Part shown: positions 46,283 through 54,622 of the stretch, piece by piece
Layout of the letters: the number at the start of each line of letters is the position of its first letter
How positions within the stretch are numbered: the first letter of the stretch is position 1
NCBI RefSeq assembly: GCF_900108565.1
Contig: NZ_LT629971.1
Coordinates: 2,604,001-2,668,000, forward strand
DNA: 64,000 nt
Direction of reading: 5' to 3'
From: Mycolicibacterium rutilum
GTDB taxonomy: Bacteria; Actinomycetota; Actinomycetes; Mycobacteriales; Mycobacteriaceae
Notes under the pieces: model-generated
Seen by the model: only the letters and a program-made list of their open reading frames with translations
Database searches by the model: none
Told to the model about the DNA's origin: nothing
Program-made: the position numbers and the translations under genes

Positions 46283-47683
46283 TCAGCCTCCTTGTACCAA
46301 AGCGAGAGTTCCTGCCGGTGTGCTGCGCCAGTGACCGGTGCTGAGCTCGGCCAGTCTCTTGACCGCGCGTTCGATCCCGACCGCGAGTTCGTCGACGTCG
46401 GGCGTCGCGTCGTAGTCGCCGATGATGCCGAACGCGAGGTGGTCGGCGTAGCTCAGAATGGCGATGCCGGTGCGCAGTTGCAGCGCCAGCGGCGGGATCG
46501 GGAGCAGCCGGATGACCTCGCGGCCCAAGACCTTCATGCGCCGGCGCGGGCCGGGCACGTTCGTCGCCAGCGTCACGACGCCACGCTGGGGGAGCCGGGT
46601 GAGGGTGCGTACCGCCCAGGCGGTGATCGGGAACGGGATGGCATTCGCGGCGGAGATCAATACGTTGCCCGCCTGCCGCTGGCCGCTGCCCTTGGCTCTG
46701 GTCATCCGGGCATGCACGGTCTGCAGCTGCTGGATCGGATCGGACTTCTCGACGGGCAGGAACGGCAGCATCACCGAGACACGGTTGTCGGCTCTATCCG
46801 CCGCGTCGCGGGATCGCACCGAAACCGGCACCAGCGTCCGCAGCGAGGTGCGGTGCGGTTGTTCGCCGCGGCGAAGCAGCATCGTCCGAAAACTATCGGT
46901 AATCGCTGCCAGCGCAACATCGTTGACTGTGACGCCGAACCGCTGACAGATCGTCTCGACGTCGTGCAGGGACACCTCGACGGTGGCGTAGCGGCGCATG
47001 TCGGTGACCGGGCCGGTCAGCGAGGAGGTGGCCGCCGGACGGAGCAGACCGCCGGCGAGGTCGAGCGCGCCGTGCAGGGCTTGCGCCGTGGCGGACGTCA
47101 CCCCGCACGAGGTCCGCCACGCCGTGGTCAGCCAGTCCATGGGGTTCAATGTCAGTGCGGGCAGGCGCGGGCCTCGCGGAGCCGTCGGCGCTTCTGGCTC
47201 GAATGCGCTGTCCGAGAACCCATCACACAGACGGCTCAGCAGGTGCGTGGCGGCCACCCCGTCGGCGATGCAGTGGTGGATCTTGATCAGGATCGCCCAC
47301 CGGTTGTGCGCGAGGCCCTCGACGACCCAGCACTCCCACAGTGGCCGGTCGCGGTCCAGCCGATGCTCCATGACGTCGGCGGCCCACCGGAATAAGGCGG
47401 CGTCGTCTCCCGGCCGCGGCACGGCCGCCCGGCGCACGTGGTGCGAGATGTCGAGGGAGTCGTCGTCCACCCACTGCGGGGCGCCCAGGTCGAGCGGCTG
47501 GGTCCGCAGAATCTGCCGGAAGCGTGGTACCGACGTAATGCGGTGGGCCAGTTCCGTGGTGAGCGTCTCGAAGTCCGGCATCGGACCGGCCAACACGGCG
47601 ATCGCGCCGATTGCCAAGCTCACGTGCCGGTCGGCGCCCTCGGCCTGCAGGAATCCCGCGTCCAAGGTGGTCAGCTGCTCCAT
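46283..47683 (-). CDS. tgs1: Wax ester synthase / diacylglycerol acyltransferase (Tgs1-like)
   Basis: A 466-aa WS/DGAT-family enzyme. The catalytic HHCIADG motif (HHxxxDG) is at 136-142, with the PLWECWVVEGL segment before it and the C-terminal NVPGP motif after it. It esterifies diacylglycerol with acyl-CoA to triacylglycerol, the storage lipid of dormant mycobacteria; Tgs1 (Rv3130c) is a strongly DosR-induced enzyme. ATG start. A weak DosR-box-like element lies 36 bp upstream. Orthology to Tgs1 rather than another of the many Tgs paralogues is inferred from the DosR context and from the following Rv3129-like gene. Confidence 0.88.
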   Translation of the reverse strand: MEQLTTLDAGFLQAEGADRHVSLAIGAIAVLAGPMPDFETLTTELAHRITSVPRFRQILRTQPLDLGAPQWVDDDSLDISHHVRRAAVPRPGDDAALFRWAADVMEHRLDRDRPLWECWVVEGLAHNRWAILIKIHHCIADGVAATHLLSRLCDGFSDSAFEPEAPTAPRGPRLPALTLNPMDWLTTAWRTSCGVTSATAQALHGALDLAGGLLRPAATSSLTGPVTDMRRYATVEVSLHDVETICQRFGVTVNDVALAAITDSFRTMLLRRGEQPHRTSLRTLVPVSVRSRDAADRADNRVSVMLPFLPVEKSDPIQQLQTVHARMTRAKGSGQRQAGNVLISAANAIPFPITAWAVRTLTRLPQRGVVTLATNVPGPRRRMKVLGREVIRLLPIPPLALQLRTGIAILSYADHLAFGIIGDYDATPDVDELAVGIERAVKRLAELSTGHWRSTPAGTLALVQGG

Positions 47684-47718
47684 GACTTCACTGTCGTCCG
47701 GACGGTCACGTGCCAGAA

Positions 47719-47732
47719 GAGGCTTAGGTCCT
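47719..47732 (-). promoter_or_regulatory. Weak DosR-box candidate upstream of tgs1
   Basis: On the minus strand AGGAC-CTAA-GCCTC: correct N4 spacing, 7/10 match to GGGAC-N4-GTCCC. It ends at the fdxA stop codon. Confidence 0.35.
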
Positions 47733-48088
47733 CAGTTCGCGGGGCCATCGGCGGGACGCGTGAACGCGGCCACCAGCGGTGTGTCGGCGCCGACCGCCCC
47801 CAGCTTGGCCGCACCACCCGGCGTGCCGAGCGGCGTGTCGCGGCCGGGCAGGATCTCGGCGAAGAACGCCGCGTTGTCGGCCAGATGCCGACGTTCGCCG
47901 TCGGGCAGGTCGGTCTCGAAGTAGATGGCGTCCTCTTCGCAGGCCACCTTGCAGGCGCCGCAGTCCACGCACTCGTCGGGGTTGATGTAGAGGGACCGGG
48001 CGCCTTCGTAGATGCAGTCGACCGGGCATTCCGGCACGCAGGATTTGTGCATCACGTCCACGCAGGCGCTGCTGATCACGTAGGTCAT
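47732..48088 (-). CDS. fdxA: Ferredoxin FdxA (7Fe-8S type)
   Basis: A 118-aa dicluster ferredoxin. Cys9, 17, 21, 25 and Cys40, 43, 46, 50 give the pattern of the 3Fe-4S/4Fe-4S FdxA family, with PVDCIYEG and ACEEDAIYFE following each cluster. FdxA (Rv2007c) is a hallmark DosR-regulon member that carries electrons under hypoxia, possibly to P450s. The ATG giving MTYVISSACVD is preceded upstream by a strong DosR box at 48,147-48,160; the frame stays open up to that box. Confidence 0.95.
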   Translation of the reverse strand: MTYVISSACVDVMHKSCVPECPVDCIYEGARSLYINPDECVDCGACKVACEEDAIYFETDLPDGERRHLADNAAFFAEILPGRDTPLGTPGGAAKLGAVGADTPLVAAFTRPADGPAN

Positions 48089-48146
48089 GGCCGCAGTGTA
48101 GGAATCGTGGGGGCCGCTCGGCGCGGGCCGAAGGCCGTCGCTTCGT

Positions 48147-48160
48147 GGGACCAAAGTCCT
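48147..48160 (-). promoter_or_regulatory. DosR box upstream of fdxA
   Basis: On the plus strand GGGAC-CAAA-GTCCT, 9/10 match to the DosR core with N4 spacing. Centred about 65 bp upstream of the fdxA ATG. Confidence 0.75.
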
Positions 48161-48166
48161 TCCGCG

Positions 48167-48586
48167 TCAGGCCCGAATCCGCCTGCGGCGCTTCGTCGGA
48201 TCGTGCTGCCCGGCCAACGTCAGCCCGAGAATGATCATGACGACCCCGAGCGCGAACGGCAGCCAGCCCCACGGTCGCGCGGCGATCAGCCCGTACGCCC
48301 ACAGCGCCAGGTAGACGACGCCGCTGCCGAGGAAGTAGGCCCGCGCCATCGCATAGGTGCGGGCCATCGCCAACCCGAGCGCGCCGATCACCAGGTTGAC
48401 GATGTTGTGCGACACCGACACCGCGAACAGGCCGAAAAGCCTGGCTCCGGACTCGTGGCCGAGCCAACTCAACCGGTCGTAGTCGGAGGTGATGCCGGGG
48501 ATGAAGCCGAGCACCCCGATCAACAACAGTACGGCGCCGACGATCAGCGCCGCGGCCTGCACGGCCATGTAGCGGGGGGCTGCCAT
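48167..48586 (-). CDS. DUF4383 membrane protein, copy 1
   Basis: A 139-aa integral membrane protein with four predicted helices and the DUF4383 signature: GVLGFIPGITSDYDRL near 24-40 and FGLFAVSVSHNIVNLVIGAL near 51-70. Basic C-terminus (KRRRRIRA). Function unknown; members are common in high-GC Gram-positives. The ATG is just after an inverted repeat. It lies between fdxA and a paralogue, inside the dormancy island, but no DosR box is directly upstream. Confidence 0.85.
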   Translation of the reverse strand: MAAPRYMAVQAAALIVGAVLLLIGVLGFIPGITSDYDRLSWLGHESGARLFGLFAVSVSHNIVNLVIGALGLAMARTYAMARAYFLGSGVVYLALWAYGLIAARPWGWLPFALGVVMIILGLTLAGQHDPTKRRRRIRA

Positions 48587-48597
48587 CGTTCACCTCC

Positions 48598-48614
48598 GTC
48601 CGTTATTGACGGAC
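48598..48614. repeat. Inverted repeat upstream of DUF4383 copy 1
   Basis: GTCCGT, 5 nt, ACGGAC: perfect 6-bp arms, 11 bp before the gene start. Possible operator; does not fit the DosR N4 spacing. Confidence 0.35.
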
Positions 48615-48652
48615 CGGTTACCCGGCTGGCCGGAGGGTTAACCGCAAACCGC

Positions 48653-49129
48653 TCAGCGGTTCAGCGGCGTGTTTGCGTCGATCACGCGGCGCGACAACAA
48701 CACCCCGAGCGCGATCATGCCGAGACCGAGGAACAGGTGCAGCCAGTTGTCCGCGGTGTTCAACGGCACGAAGTTCGCCGCGCTGTCGTGGTCGATCACC
48801 AACCCGTACAGCCACAGCACCAGGTAGACGGCGCCGCCGCCGATCAGGTAGGCACGCGCACCGCTGAACGTGCGGGCCAGCAACAGCCCGGCGACGCCGA
48901 AGAGCAGGTGCACGATGTTGTGCAGGATCGACACGTTGAAGAGGCCGAGGAGAAGAGCCTCGGAGTGGTGGCTCGCGAACGTCATGGTGTCGTAGTTCGT
49001 CGTGATGCCCGGGATGAATCCCAGGACGCCGACCAGCAGGAACACCGCGCTGACGGCGAGTGCCGCCTTCTGCACAGGGGAGCCGTATCGAGTGACGGCC
49101 GTCGGACCCGACGGCTGACTGCTGACCAT
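48653..49129 (-). CDS. DUF4383 membrane protein, copy 2
   Basis: A 158-aa paralogue of the neighbouring DUF4383 protein, sharing GVLGFIPGITTNYDTM and the LHNIVHLLFGVAGLL helix. Four membrane helices; the Ser/Thr-rich N-terminus is about 15 residues longer. Function unknown. The ATG has AAGGAA about 6 nt upstream. A bulged inverted repeat lies about 20 bp upstream. Confidence 0.85.
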   Translation of the reverse strand: MVSSQPSGPTAVTRYGSPVQKAALAVSAVFLLVGVLGFIPGITTNYDTMTFASHHSEALLLGLFNVSILHNIVHLLFGVAGLLLARTFSGARAYLIGGGAVYLVLWLYGLVIDHDSAANFVPLNTADNWLHLFLGLGMIALGVLLSRRVIDANTPLNR

Positions 49130-49402
49130 CGTCGTTCCTTTCGCTCAAGGGGTGAGCACTGTGCTACCCCTCGAGTTACGGAACAAACGCGGCGAACTAC
49201 TTTCTGACGTTGCAGTTCGGCCGGTTACCGCAGTGGTGGCCGGATTCGCAGGCGTTGCAACGGCAGCTGCAGCCACTGGGTGCCTTGACGGGAGATATAC
49301 GCATCGCTGTTCAACTCCTATGTTGACGCGCCCGCGTATGACCGGGCGATCTCGCACCCTCGAATATATGCCGATCCGCCGATGTTTCGGGCCGGTTGCG
49401 GC
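49130..49402. other. Intergenic region with a bulged inverted repeat
   Basis: No gene is supported here. At 49,149-49,170 GGGGTGAGCAC faces TGTGCTACCCC, a ten-pair inverted repeat with one extra G. It may be an operator for DUF4383 copy 2. No DosR box is seen, and short frames on both strands lack homology or ribosome-binding sites. Confidence 0.4.
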
Positions 49403-51280
49403 CTACCCGCGCGAGCCGTGCAGGATCGGCTTCAGCTTGTCGAGCACCGTCGGATCCTCGATCGTCGACGGGACGGGCTCGTCCTTCCCGTGCGCGATCC
49501 CCCGCATGGTCTTGCGCAGGATCTTGCCGGACCGGGTCTTCGGCAGCGCGGGCACGATGTCGACGATCTTGAAACACGCTACGGCGCCGATGTTCTCGCG
49601 CACCAACGTGACGAGTTCGTCGGCCAGGCCCTCGGTCGAAGCACCCGACTGGAGCACCACGAAGCCGCGCGGCACCTGGCCTTTGATGTCGTCGTTGACG
49701 CCGATGACCGCGCATTCGGCGACTGCGGGGTGCGTCGCGAGCACTGCTTCGATGGATCCGGTCGACAACCGGTGGCCGGCCACGTTGATCACGTCGTCGG
49801 TGCGGCCCATGACGAACAGGTAGCCGTCCTCGTCGAGATATCCGCCGTCGCCGGTGAGGTAGTACCCGGGATATTCGCGGAGGTACGAGTTCTCGTACCG
49901 GGCGTCGTCACCCCACAGCGTCGGCAGGGTTCCGGGCGGCAGCGGAAGCCGGATGCAGATCGCGCCTTCCTCGTTCGGCTCGCAGGGGGAGCCGTCGAGC
50001 CGCAGGATTCGCACGTCGTAGCCGGGCATCGGCACCGTCGGGGATCCGGGTTTGATCGGCAGCGGGTCCAGTCCCATCGGGTTCGCGGCGATCGCCCAGC
50101 CGGTCTCGGTCTGCCACCAGTGGTCGACGATCGGGATGCCGAGTTTCTGCGCCGCCCATTCGTAGGTGTCGGGATCGAGTCGCTCGCCGGCCTGGAACAG
50201 GTACTTCATCTTCGACAGGTCGTAGCGGCCGAGGTGCGACGCGTCCGGGTCCTCCTTGCGGATCGCGCGCAGGGCCGTCGGCGCCGAGAACAGCGCCTTG
50301 ACGCCGTGTTCGGAGGCGACCCGCCAGAACGCACCGGGATCCGGGGTGCCGATCGGCTTGCCTTCGTAGAGCACCGTGGTCGCACCCAAAAGCAGTGGCG
50401 CATAGACGATGTAGGAGTGTCCGACCACCCAGCCGACGTCGGACGCGGTCCAGAACACGTCGCCGGGCGCGATGTCGTAGATGTTGCGGATGCTCCACAG
50501 CAGCGCCACCGCGTAGCCGCCGTTGTCGCGGACGATGCCCTTGGGCTTGCCGGTGGTCCCCGACGTGTAGAGCACGTAGAGCGGATCGGTCGCCGCGACC
50601 GGCACCGGGTCGACGGGCGCGGCGGAGGCGACGTCGTCCCAGTCGAGGTCGCGGTCGGGGTGGAGTTCGCAGGGGTGACGGTCCCGCTGCACGATCACGC
50701 AGACGCGGGGCGGATGCTCGGCCATCTCGAGCGCGGCGTCGAGCATCGGCTTGTACTCGACGGTGCGGGTCGGTTCGATGCCGCAGGATGCAGACACGAC
50801 GACCGTGGCCTGGGCGTCGTCGATGCGCGCGGCGAGTTCGTGGGCGGCGAACCCGCCGAACACCACCGAATGCACCGCGCCCAGTCGAGCGCACGCCAGC
50901 ATGGCGATGACGGCCTCGGGGATCATCGGCATGTAGATCACCACGCGGTCGCCCTTGCCGACGCCGAGCGCGCGCAGGCCGCCCGCGAACTTGGCTGTGC
51001 TGTCGAGCATTTCGCGATAGGTGTAGGTGCGTTGGGTCCCGGTGACGGGTGAGTCGTAGATCAGCGCCGGCTGATCGGCGCGGCCGTTGTCGACGTGGCG
51101 GTCCAGTGCGTTGGCGCAGGTGTTGAGTTCGGCGTCGGGGAACCATCGATAGAAGGGCCGATTCGAGTCGTCGAGGATCTGCTCGGGCGTGCGGGTCCAC
51201 GTCACCGCCTTGGCGGCATCAGCCCAGAAGGTCGCGGGATCGGCGATGCTGGCGTCGAAGAGATCTCGGTATCCGGCCAT
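49403..51280 (-). CDS. prpE: Propionyl-/acetyl-CoA synthetase (PrpE-like)
   Basis: A 625-aa ANL-superfamily acyl-CoA synthetase with an N-terminal ACAS domain. The P-loop YTSGTTGKPKG is at 238-248, the WWQTETGW motif near 398-405, the YYLTGDGG motif and the C-terminal catalytic lysine in KTRSGKILRK near 592. The FGGFAAHELAARIDD segment and the VRDNGGYAV stretch after the P-loop resemble propionyl-CoA synthetases rather than AcsA. It activates propionate, possibly from cholesterol or odd-chain fatty-acid use. The ATG is 6 nt after a TACCGT box (leaderless). No prpC/prpD neighbours. Confidence 0.88.
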   Translation of the reverse strand: MAGYRDLFDASIADPATFWADAAKAVTWTRTPEQILDDSNRPFYRWFPDAELNTCANALDRHVDNGRADQPALIYDSPVTGTQRTYTYREMLDSTAKFAGGLRALGVGKGDRVVIYMPMIPEAVIAMLACARLGAVHSVVFGGFAAHELAARIDDAQATVVVSASCGIEPTRTVEYKPMLDAALEMAEHPPRVCVIVQRDRHPCELHPDRDLDWDDVASAAPVDPVPVAATDPLYVLYTSGTTGKPKGIVRDNGGYAVALLWSIRNIYDIAPGDVFWTASDVGWVVGHSYIVYAPLLLGATTVLYEGKPIGTPDPGAFWRVASEHGVKALFSAPTALRAIRKEDPDASHLGRYDLSKMKYLFQAGERLDPDTYEWAAQKLGIPIVDHWWQTETGWAIAANPMGLDPLPIKPGSPTVPMPGYDVRILRLDGSPCEPNEEGAICIRLPLPPGTLPTLWGDDARYENSYLREYPGYYLTGDGGYLDEDGYLFVMGRTDDVINVAGHRLSTGSIEAVLATHPAVAECAVIGVNDDIKGQVPRGFVVLQSGASTEGLADELVTLVRENIGAVACFKIVDIVPALPKTRSGKILRKTMRGIAHGKDEPVPSTIEDPTVLDKLKPILHGSRG

Positions 51281-51286
51281 ATCGGC

Positions 51287-51292
51287 ACGGTA
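51287..51292 (-). promoter_or_regulatory. Leaderless -10 box for prpE
   Basis: TACCGT on the minus strand, 6 nt before the prpE ATG. Confidence 0.45.
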
Positions 51293-51309
51293 GCGCGAGC
51301 GCCGGTCTC

Positions 51310-51315
51310 TATAGT
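51310..51315 (+). promoter_or_regulatory. Leaderless -10 box for the alpha/beta hydrolase
   Basis: TATAGT, 6 nt before the ATG; 5/6 match to TATAAT. Confidence 0.55.
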
Positions 51316-51321
51316 CCGTTT

Positions 51322-52185
51322 ATGACTGCCGGTCCACCGCCGATTGCCGGCGCCCGACGATCCTTCGTCGACGCGCGCGGGGTGCGGTTCCACGTGACGG
51401 AGGCCGGACCTGCCGACGGGCGCCCGGTGCTGGCGCTGCACGGCTGGCCCCAGCACCACTGGTGTTACCGCGATCTGCTGGCCGACCCGCCGCCGGGGTT
51501 ACGGATCATCGCGCCTGACCTGCCGGGGTACGGATGGTCCGGGCCGGCTCCGCACCGGTGGGCCAAGGACGACGTTGCCGCTGACGTGCTGGCGCTGCTC
51601 GACGCGATCGGTCTCGAGCGGGTGCTGCTGGTCGGTCACGACTGGGGTGCCTACGTCGGATACCGCCTGGTGTTGACGGCGCCGGAGCGGTTCGACGGCT
51701 ATCTGACGATGAACATGGCGCATCCCTGGGTCAGCCCGCGCACGATCGCGCCGCACCTGTGGCGGCTCTGGTACCAGGTGCCGCTCGCCGCGTTCGGCGG
51801 GTTCGCGCAGCGTCGCACTGATTTGGTCGCCCGGGTGTTTCGCATCGGGTCGGACCTCGACCGGGAGACGGCGAAGGTGTACGTCGACCGTTTCCGCGAT
51901 CCCGTCGTCGCACGCGCGGGCCGCGATACGTACCGGACGTTCCTGCTGCGCGAATTGCCCGCCGCAGGGATCGCGCCGAAGCCGCCGCGCGCGACCGTGC
52001 CGATCCGGTGCCTGTTCGGCGAGCGCGACAGCGCCGTGCATCCGTCGCTGGTCGACCCGGCGACGGCCGACGCCGACGATTACAGGCTCGAGTTGGCCGA
52101 CGCCAGTCATTTCATCGTCGACGAACGCCCGGAACTGGTCCGGGCGGCGCTGATCGCGCTCGCGGACGAGACTTCACCGAAATAA
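51322..52185 (+). CDS. Alpha/beta hydrolase (epoxide hydrolase-like)
   Basis: A 287-aa alpha/beta-hydrolase. The oxyanion motif HGWPQ is at 40-44, the nucleophile elbow VGHDWGA puts Asp at 107, and a C-terminal SHFIVDERPE segment has the catalytic His. Asp as nucleophile is typical of epoxide hydrolases and dehalogenases; EphA/EphF-type soluble epoxide hydrolase is most likely. The ATG follows a TATAGT box by 6 nt. Divergent from prpE (41 bp gap). Confidence 0.87.
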   Translation: MTAGPPPIAGARRSFVDARGVRFHVTEAGPADGRPVLALHGWPQHHWCYRDLLADPPPGLRIIAPDLPGYGWSGPAPHRWAKDDVAADVLALLDAIGLERVLLVGHDWGAYVGYRLVLTAPERFDGYLTMNMAHPWVSPRTIAPHLWRLWYQVPLAAFGGFAQRRTDLVARVFRIGSDLDRETAKVYVDRFRDPVVARAGRDTYRTFLLRELPAAGIAPKPPRATVPIRCLFGERDSAVHPSLVDPATADADDYRLELADASHFIVDERPELVRAALIALADETSPK

Positions 52186-52243
52186 CTTCTGCCACTTTGG
52201 TTCCGGGCGTCACATACGGGGTCATGTTGTCGGTGGCCGGGTT

Positions 52244-52249
52244 TAGTCT
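52244..52249 (+). promoter_or_regulatory. Leaderless -10 box for the DUF222/HNH gene
   Basis: TAGTCT, 6 nt before the ATG. Confidence 0.45.
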
Positions 52250-52255
52250 CGGGTC

Positions 52256-53788
52256 ATGGGATTCGAACGTATGTGTGAAGCGCTTGCGGTGATTCGCCGC
52301 GAGATTGCGGTGCTGCGTTCTGAGCCCCTCGATGGCGCGTCGACTGCTGAGTTGTTGGCGTTCGCCGCTGATTGGGAGTCGTTGGTCCGGTCGTCGGCGA
52401 CGGTGGAGCACCGCGTGGTGGCGCAATTGATGCGGGCACCGGCAGAGGAGTTGGGCGTATCCAGCGTCGGTAAGGCGTTGCAGACGTTGTTGAAGATTTC
52501 GCCGACGGATGCCAACCGGCGCGTCGGTGAGGCTGCGGATCTGGCGCCACGGATGGCGATGACCGGTGAGGTGCTCGCCCCGGTGTTGGCCAACACCGCG
52601 GCTGCCGTGGCCGACGGCCGGATTGGCTCCGAGCAGTTGCGGCTGCTCCGCAAGTTCTTCAACAAGCAGATTCCGCCGTCGGTGAGTTTCGATGTGCGTG
52701 AGCAGGCCGAAAAGCACTTGGCGGATGTGGCGGGCACGCTGAATCCGGCAGGGCTGGAAAAGGCGCTCGAGCACATGGTGACCGTCTTGGAAGAGCACTT
52801 CGAGTTCCGTGAGCATGAGCGTCGCCGCAAGACGGGGATCTGGTTCGGTCCGCAGGATCGCGATGGGATCAGTGAGATCCACGGCGCAGTCGATGCGCCG
52901 ACCCGGGGGTGGATCGAGGCCGGGTTGGCCAGCTACGCCGCTCCGGGACAAAACATGCCCGACGCCGACCCTGCCCCGCCGGCCGAGCCTGCCCCGCGGC
53001 CCGAACCTGCCCCGCGGCCCGAACCTGAACCCGACCCTGCCCCGTCGGCCGAGCCTGCCCCGCAGCCCGAACCTGAAGCACTGGATCCAAGTCCGTCGGA
53101 GGAGTTGGCCCTGCGCGACACCCGCACGCGGGCGCAGCGCAATCACGATGGGCTGGGAGCGATGTGTCGTGATCTGCTGGCTTCAGGCAAGGTCGGCAGT
53201 CATAACGGGTTCCCGGCGACCATGGTGATCACCGCGACGCTGCAGGACCTGCAGGAGGCCGCGGGGTTCGGGGTGACGGCGGGCGGGACGTTGGTGCCGA
53301 TGGCCGACGTGATCCGGCTGGCCGCTCAGGCCCATCATTACCTGGCGGTGTTCGACAAACACACCAGCGAACCGCTGTATCTGGGCCGGGCTAAACGGTG
53401 CGCGTCCACGGCGCAGCGGTTGATGTTGTTCGCCCTGGAGCGGGGCTGCACCCGCCCGGGCTGCACCGCCCCGGCCTATGAGACTCAGGTGCATCACGCG
53501 GTCGCCGACTGGGCCGATGGCGGGAGCACCGATATCACCGCGCTGACGCTGGCGTGTCCGGACGACAACCGCTCGGTCAAGCCCGGCGGGTACCGCACGC
53601 GGAAACGTAGAGACGGCCGCACCGAATGGCTGCCTCCACCACAGCTGGACACCGGCCAGGCCCGGGTCAACAATCACCACCACCCCGAGCGCTACTTGAT
53701 CCCCGATGACGGCGCCGGCGAGAACGCCGACGATGACGACGGCGGCGAAAGACCCGACCCCAGCGACCCTGACCGCGACGCCAGCTGA
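52256..53788 (+). CDS. DUF222 / HNH endonuclease, 13E12-repeat family
   Basis: A 510-aa protein of the mycobacterial 13E12 (REP13E12) family. The N-terminal DUF222 domain covers about 30-230 and 285-370, interrupted by a proline-rich repeat about 235-275 (PEPAPRPEP-type units encoded by a repeated GCCCCGCGGCCCGAACCT-like sequence). A C-terminal HNH nuclease (about 395-450) has CTRPGCTAP and VHHAVADWADGG. The tail is acidic. Such genes are repeated in mycobacterial genomes and some copies serve as phage integration sites; the nuclease target is unknown. The PEP block length probably varies between strains. Confidence 0.88.
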   Translation: MGFERMCEALAVIRREIAVLRSEPLDGASTAELLAFAADWESLVRSSATVEHRVVAQLMRAPAEELGVSSVGKALQTLLKISPTDANRRVGEAADLAPRMAMTGEVLAPVLANTAAAVADGRIGSEQLRLLRKFFNKQIPPSVSFDVREQAEKHLADVAGTLNPAGLEKALEHMVTVLEEHFEFREHERRRKTGIWFGPQDRDGISEIHGAVDAPTRGWIEAGLASYAAPGQNMPDADPAPPAEPAPRPEPAPRPEPEPDPAPSAEPAPQPEPEALDPSPSEELALRDTRTRAQRNHDGLGAMCRDLLASGKVGSHNGFPATMVITATLQDLQEAAGFGVTAGGTLVPMADVIRLAAQAHHYLAVFDKHTSEPLYLGRAKRCASTAQRLMLFALERGCTRPGCTAPAYETQVHHAVADWADGGSTDITALTLACPDDNRSVKPGGYRTRKRRDGRTEWLPPPQLDTGQARVNNHHHPERYLIPDDGAGENADDDDGGERPDPSDPDRDAS

Positions 53789-53845
53789 CGCCGCGGAGCA
53801 CCACCACGCGCGTTTGACAGCAGCCTCGTCGGGTAGCCCGCGGGC

Positions 53846-54622
53846 ATGGCACAAGGACGACCTCTCGCGCTTGTCACGGGCGCTTCCAGCGGAATCGGAT
53901 TCGAGCTGGCAAAGCTGTTCGCCGACGACGGATACGACCTGGTGATCGCCGCCGACGACGACGCCATCCACGCCTGCGCCGAAAAGCTCAGGAGCGGTGC
54001 CGGGGAGGTGCGGGCGGTGCAGGCGGACCTGCGCAAGCCCCAGGACGTGGACCGGCTCTACCGCAGCGCCACCGAGAACGGCCGCCGCATTGAACTGGCC
54101 GCACTCAATGCCGGCACTGGCGGCGGCGGACGCTTCGTCGATCGCGGCCTCGAAGAGGACATGAACACGATCGATCTGAACGTCAGGTCGACGACGCATC
54201 TGGCCAAGTTCGTGCTGCAGGACATGGTCAGCGCGAACTCCGGCAAGGTGCTGTTCACTTCGTCGGTCGCGTCGATGATGCCGGGCTCGCTGCAGACGGT
54301 CTACAACGCGACGAAGTCGTATGTGCAGTCGTTCGCCGAGGCGCTGCAGGACGAACTGCGCGACACCGACGTCACGATCACCTCGCTGATGCCCGGTCCG
54401 ACCGAGACCAACTTCTTCCGTCGCGCGGGCATGCTGGACACGCTCGTCGGCCGGATGCCCAAGGACGACCCGGGCAAGGTGGCCAAGCAGGGCTACGAGG
54501 CGCTCAAGCGCGGCGACAAGAAAGTCGTTGCGTCGTCGCCGCTTTCGAAGGCGATGGGCGTGATGAACCGGGTGATGCCCGACTCGGTCAAGGCCGTCTC
54601 CAGCAGGCTGATCTCGAAGTGA
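53846..54622 (+). CDS. Short-chain dehydrogenase/reductase
   Basis: A 258-aa SDR. TGASSGIG is at 11-18, NAGTGGGG near 89-96 (variant of NNAG) and catalytic Tyr/Lys in YNATKSY near 153-159. Substrate unknown. The stop overlaps the next gene start (GTGA), so it is the first gene of a coupled three-gene unit with a desaturase-like flavoprotein and a RecQ helicase. Confidence 0.9.
   Translation: MAQGRPLALVTGASSGIGFELAKLFADDGYDLVIAADDDAIHACAEKLRSGAGEVRAVQADLRKPQDVDRLYRSATENGRRIELAALNAGTGGGGRFVDRGLEEDMNTIDLNVRSTTHLAKFVLQDMVSANSGKVLFTSSVASMMPGSLQTVYNATKSYVQSFAEALQDELRDTDVTITSLMPGPTETNFFRRAGMLDTLVGRMPKDDPGKVAKQGYEALKRGDKKVVASSPLSKAMGVMNRVMPDSVKAVSSRLISK

Noticed and set aside
49152-49402. Short frames on both strands in the gap before prpE
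   Set aside because: No ribosome-binding site or recognisable family; the plus-strand frame runs on antisense into prpE.
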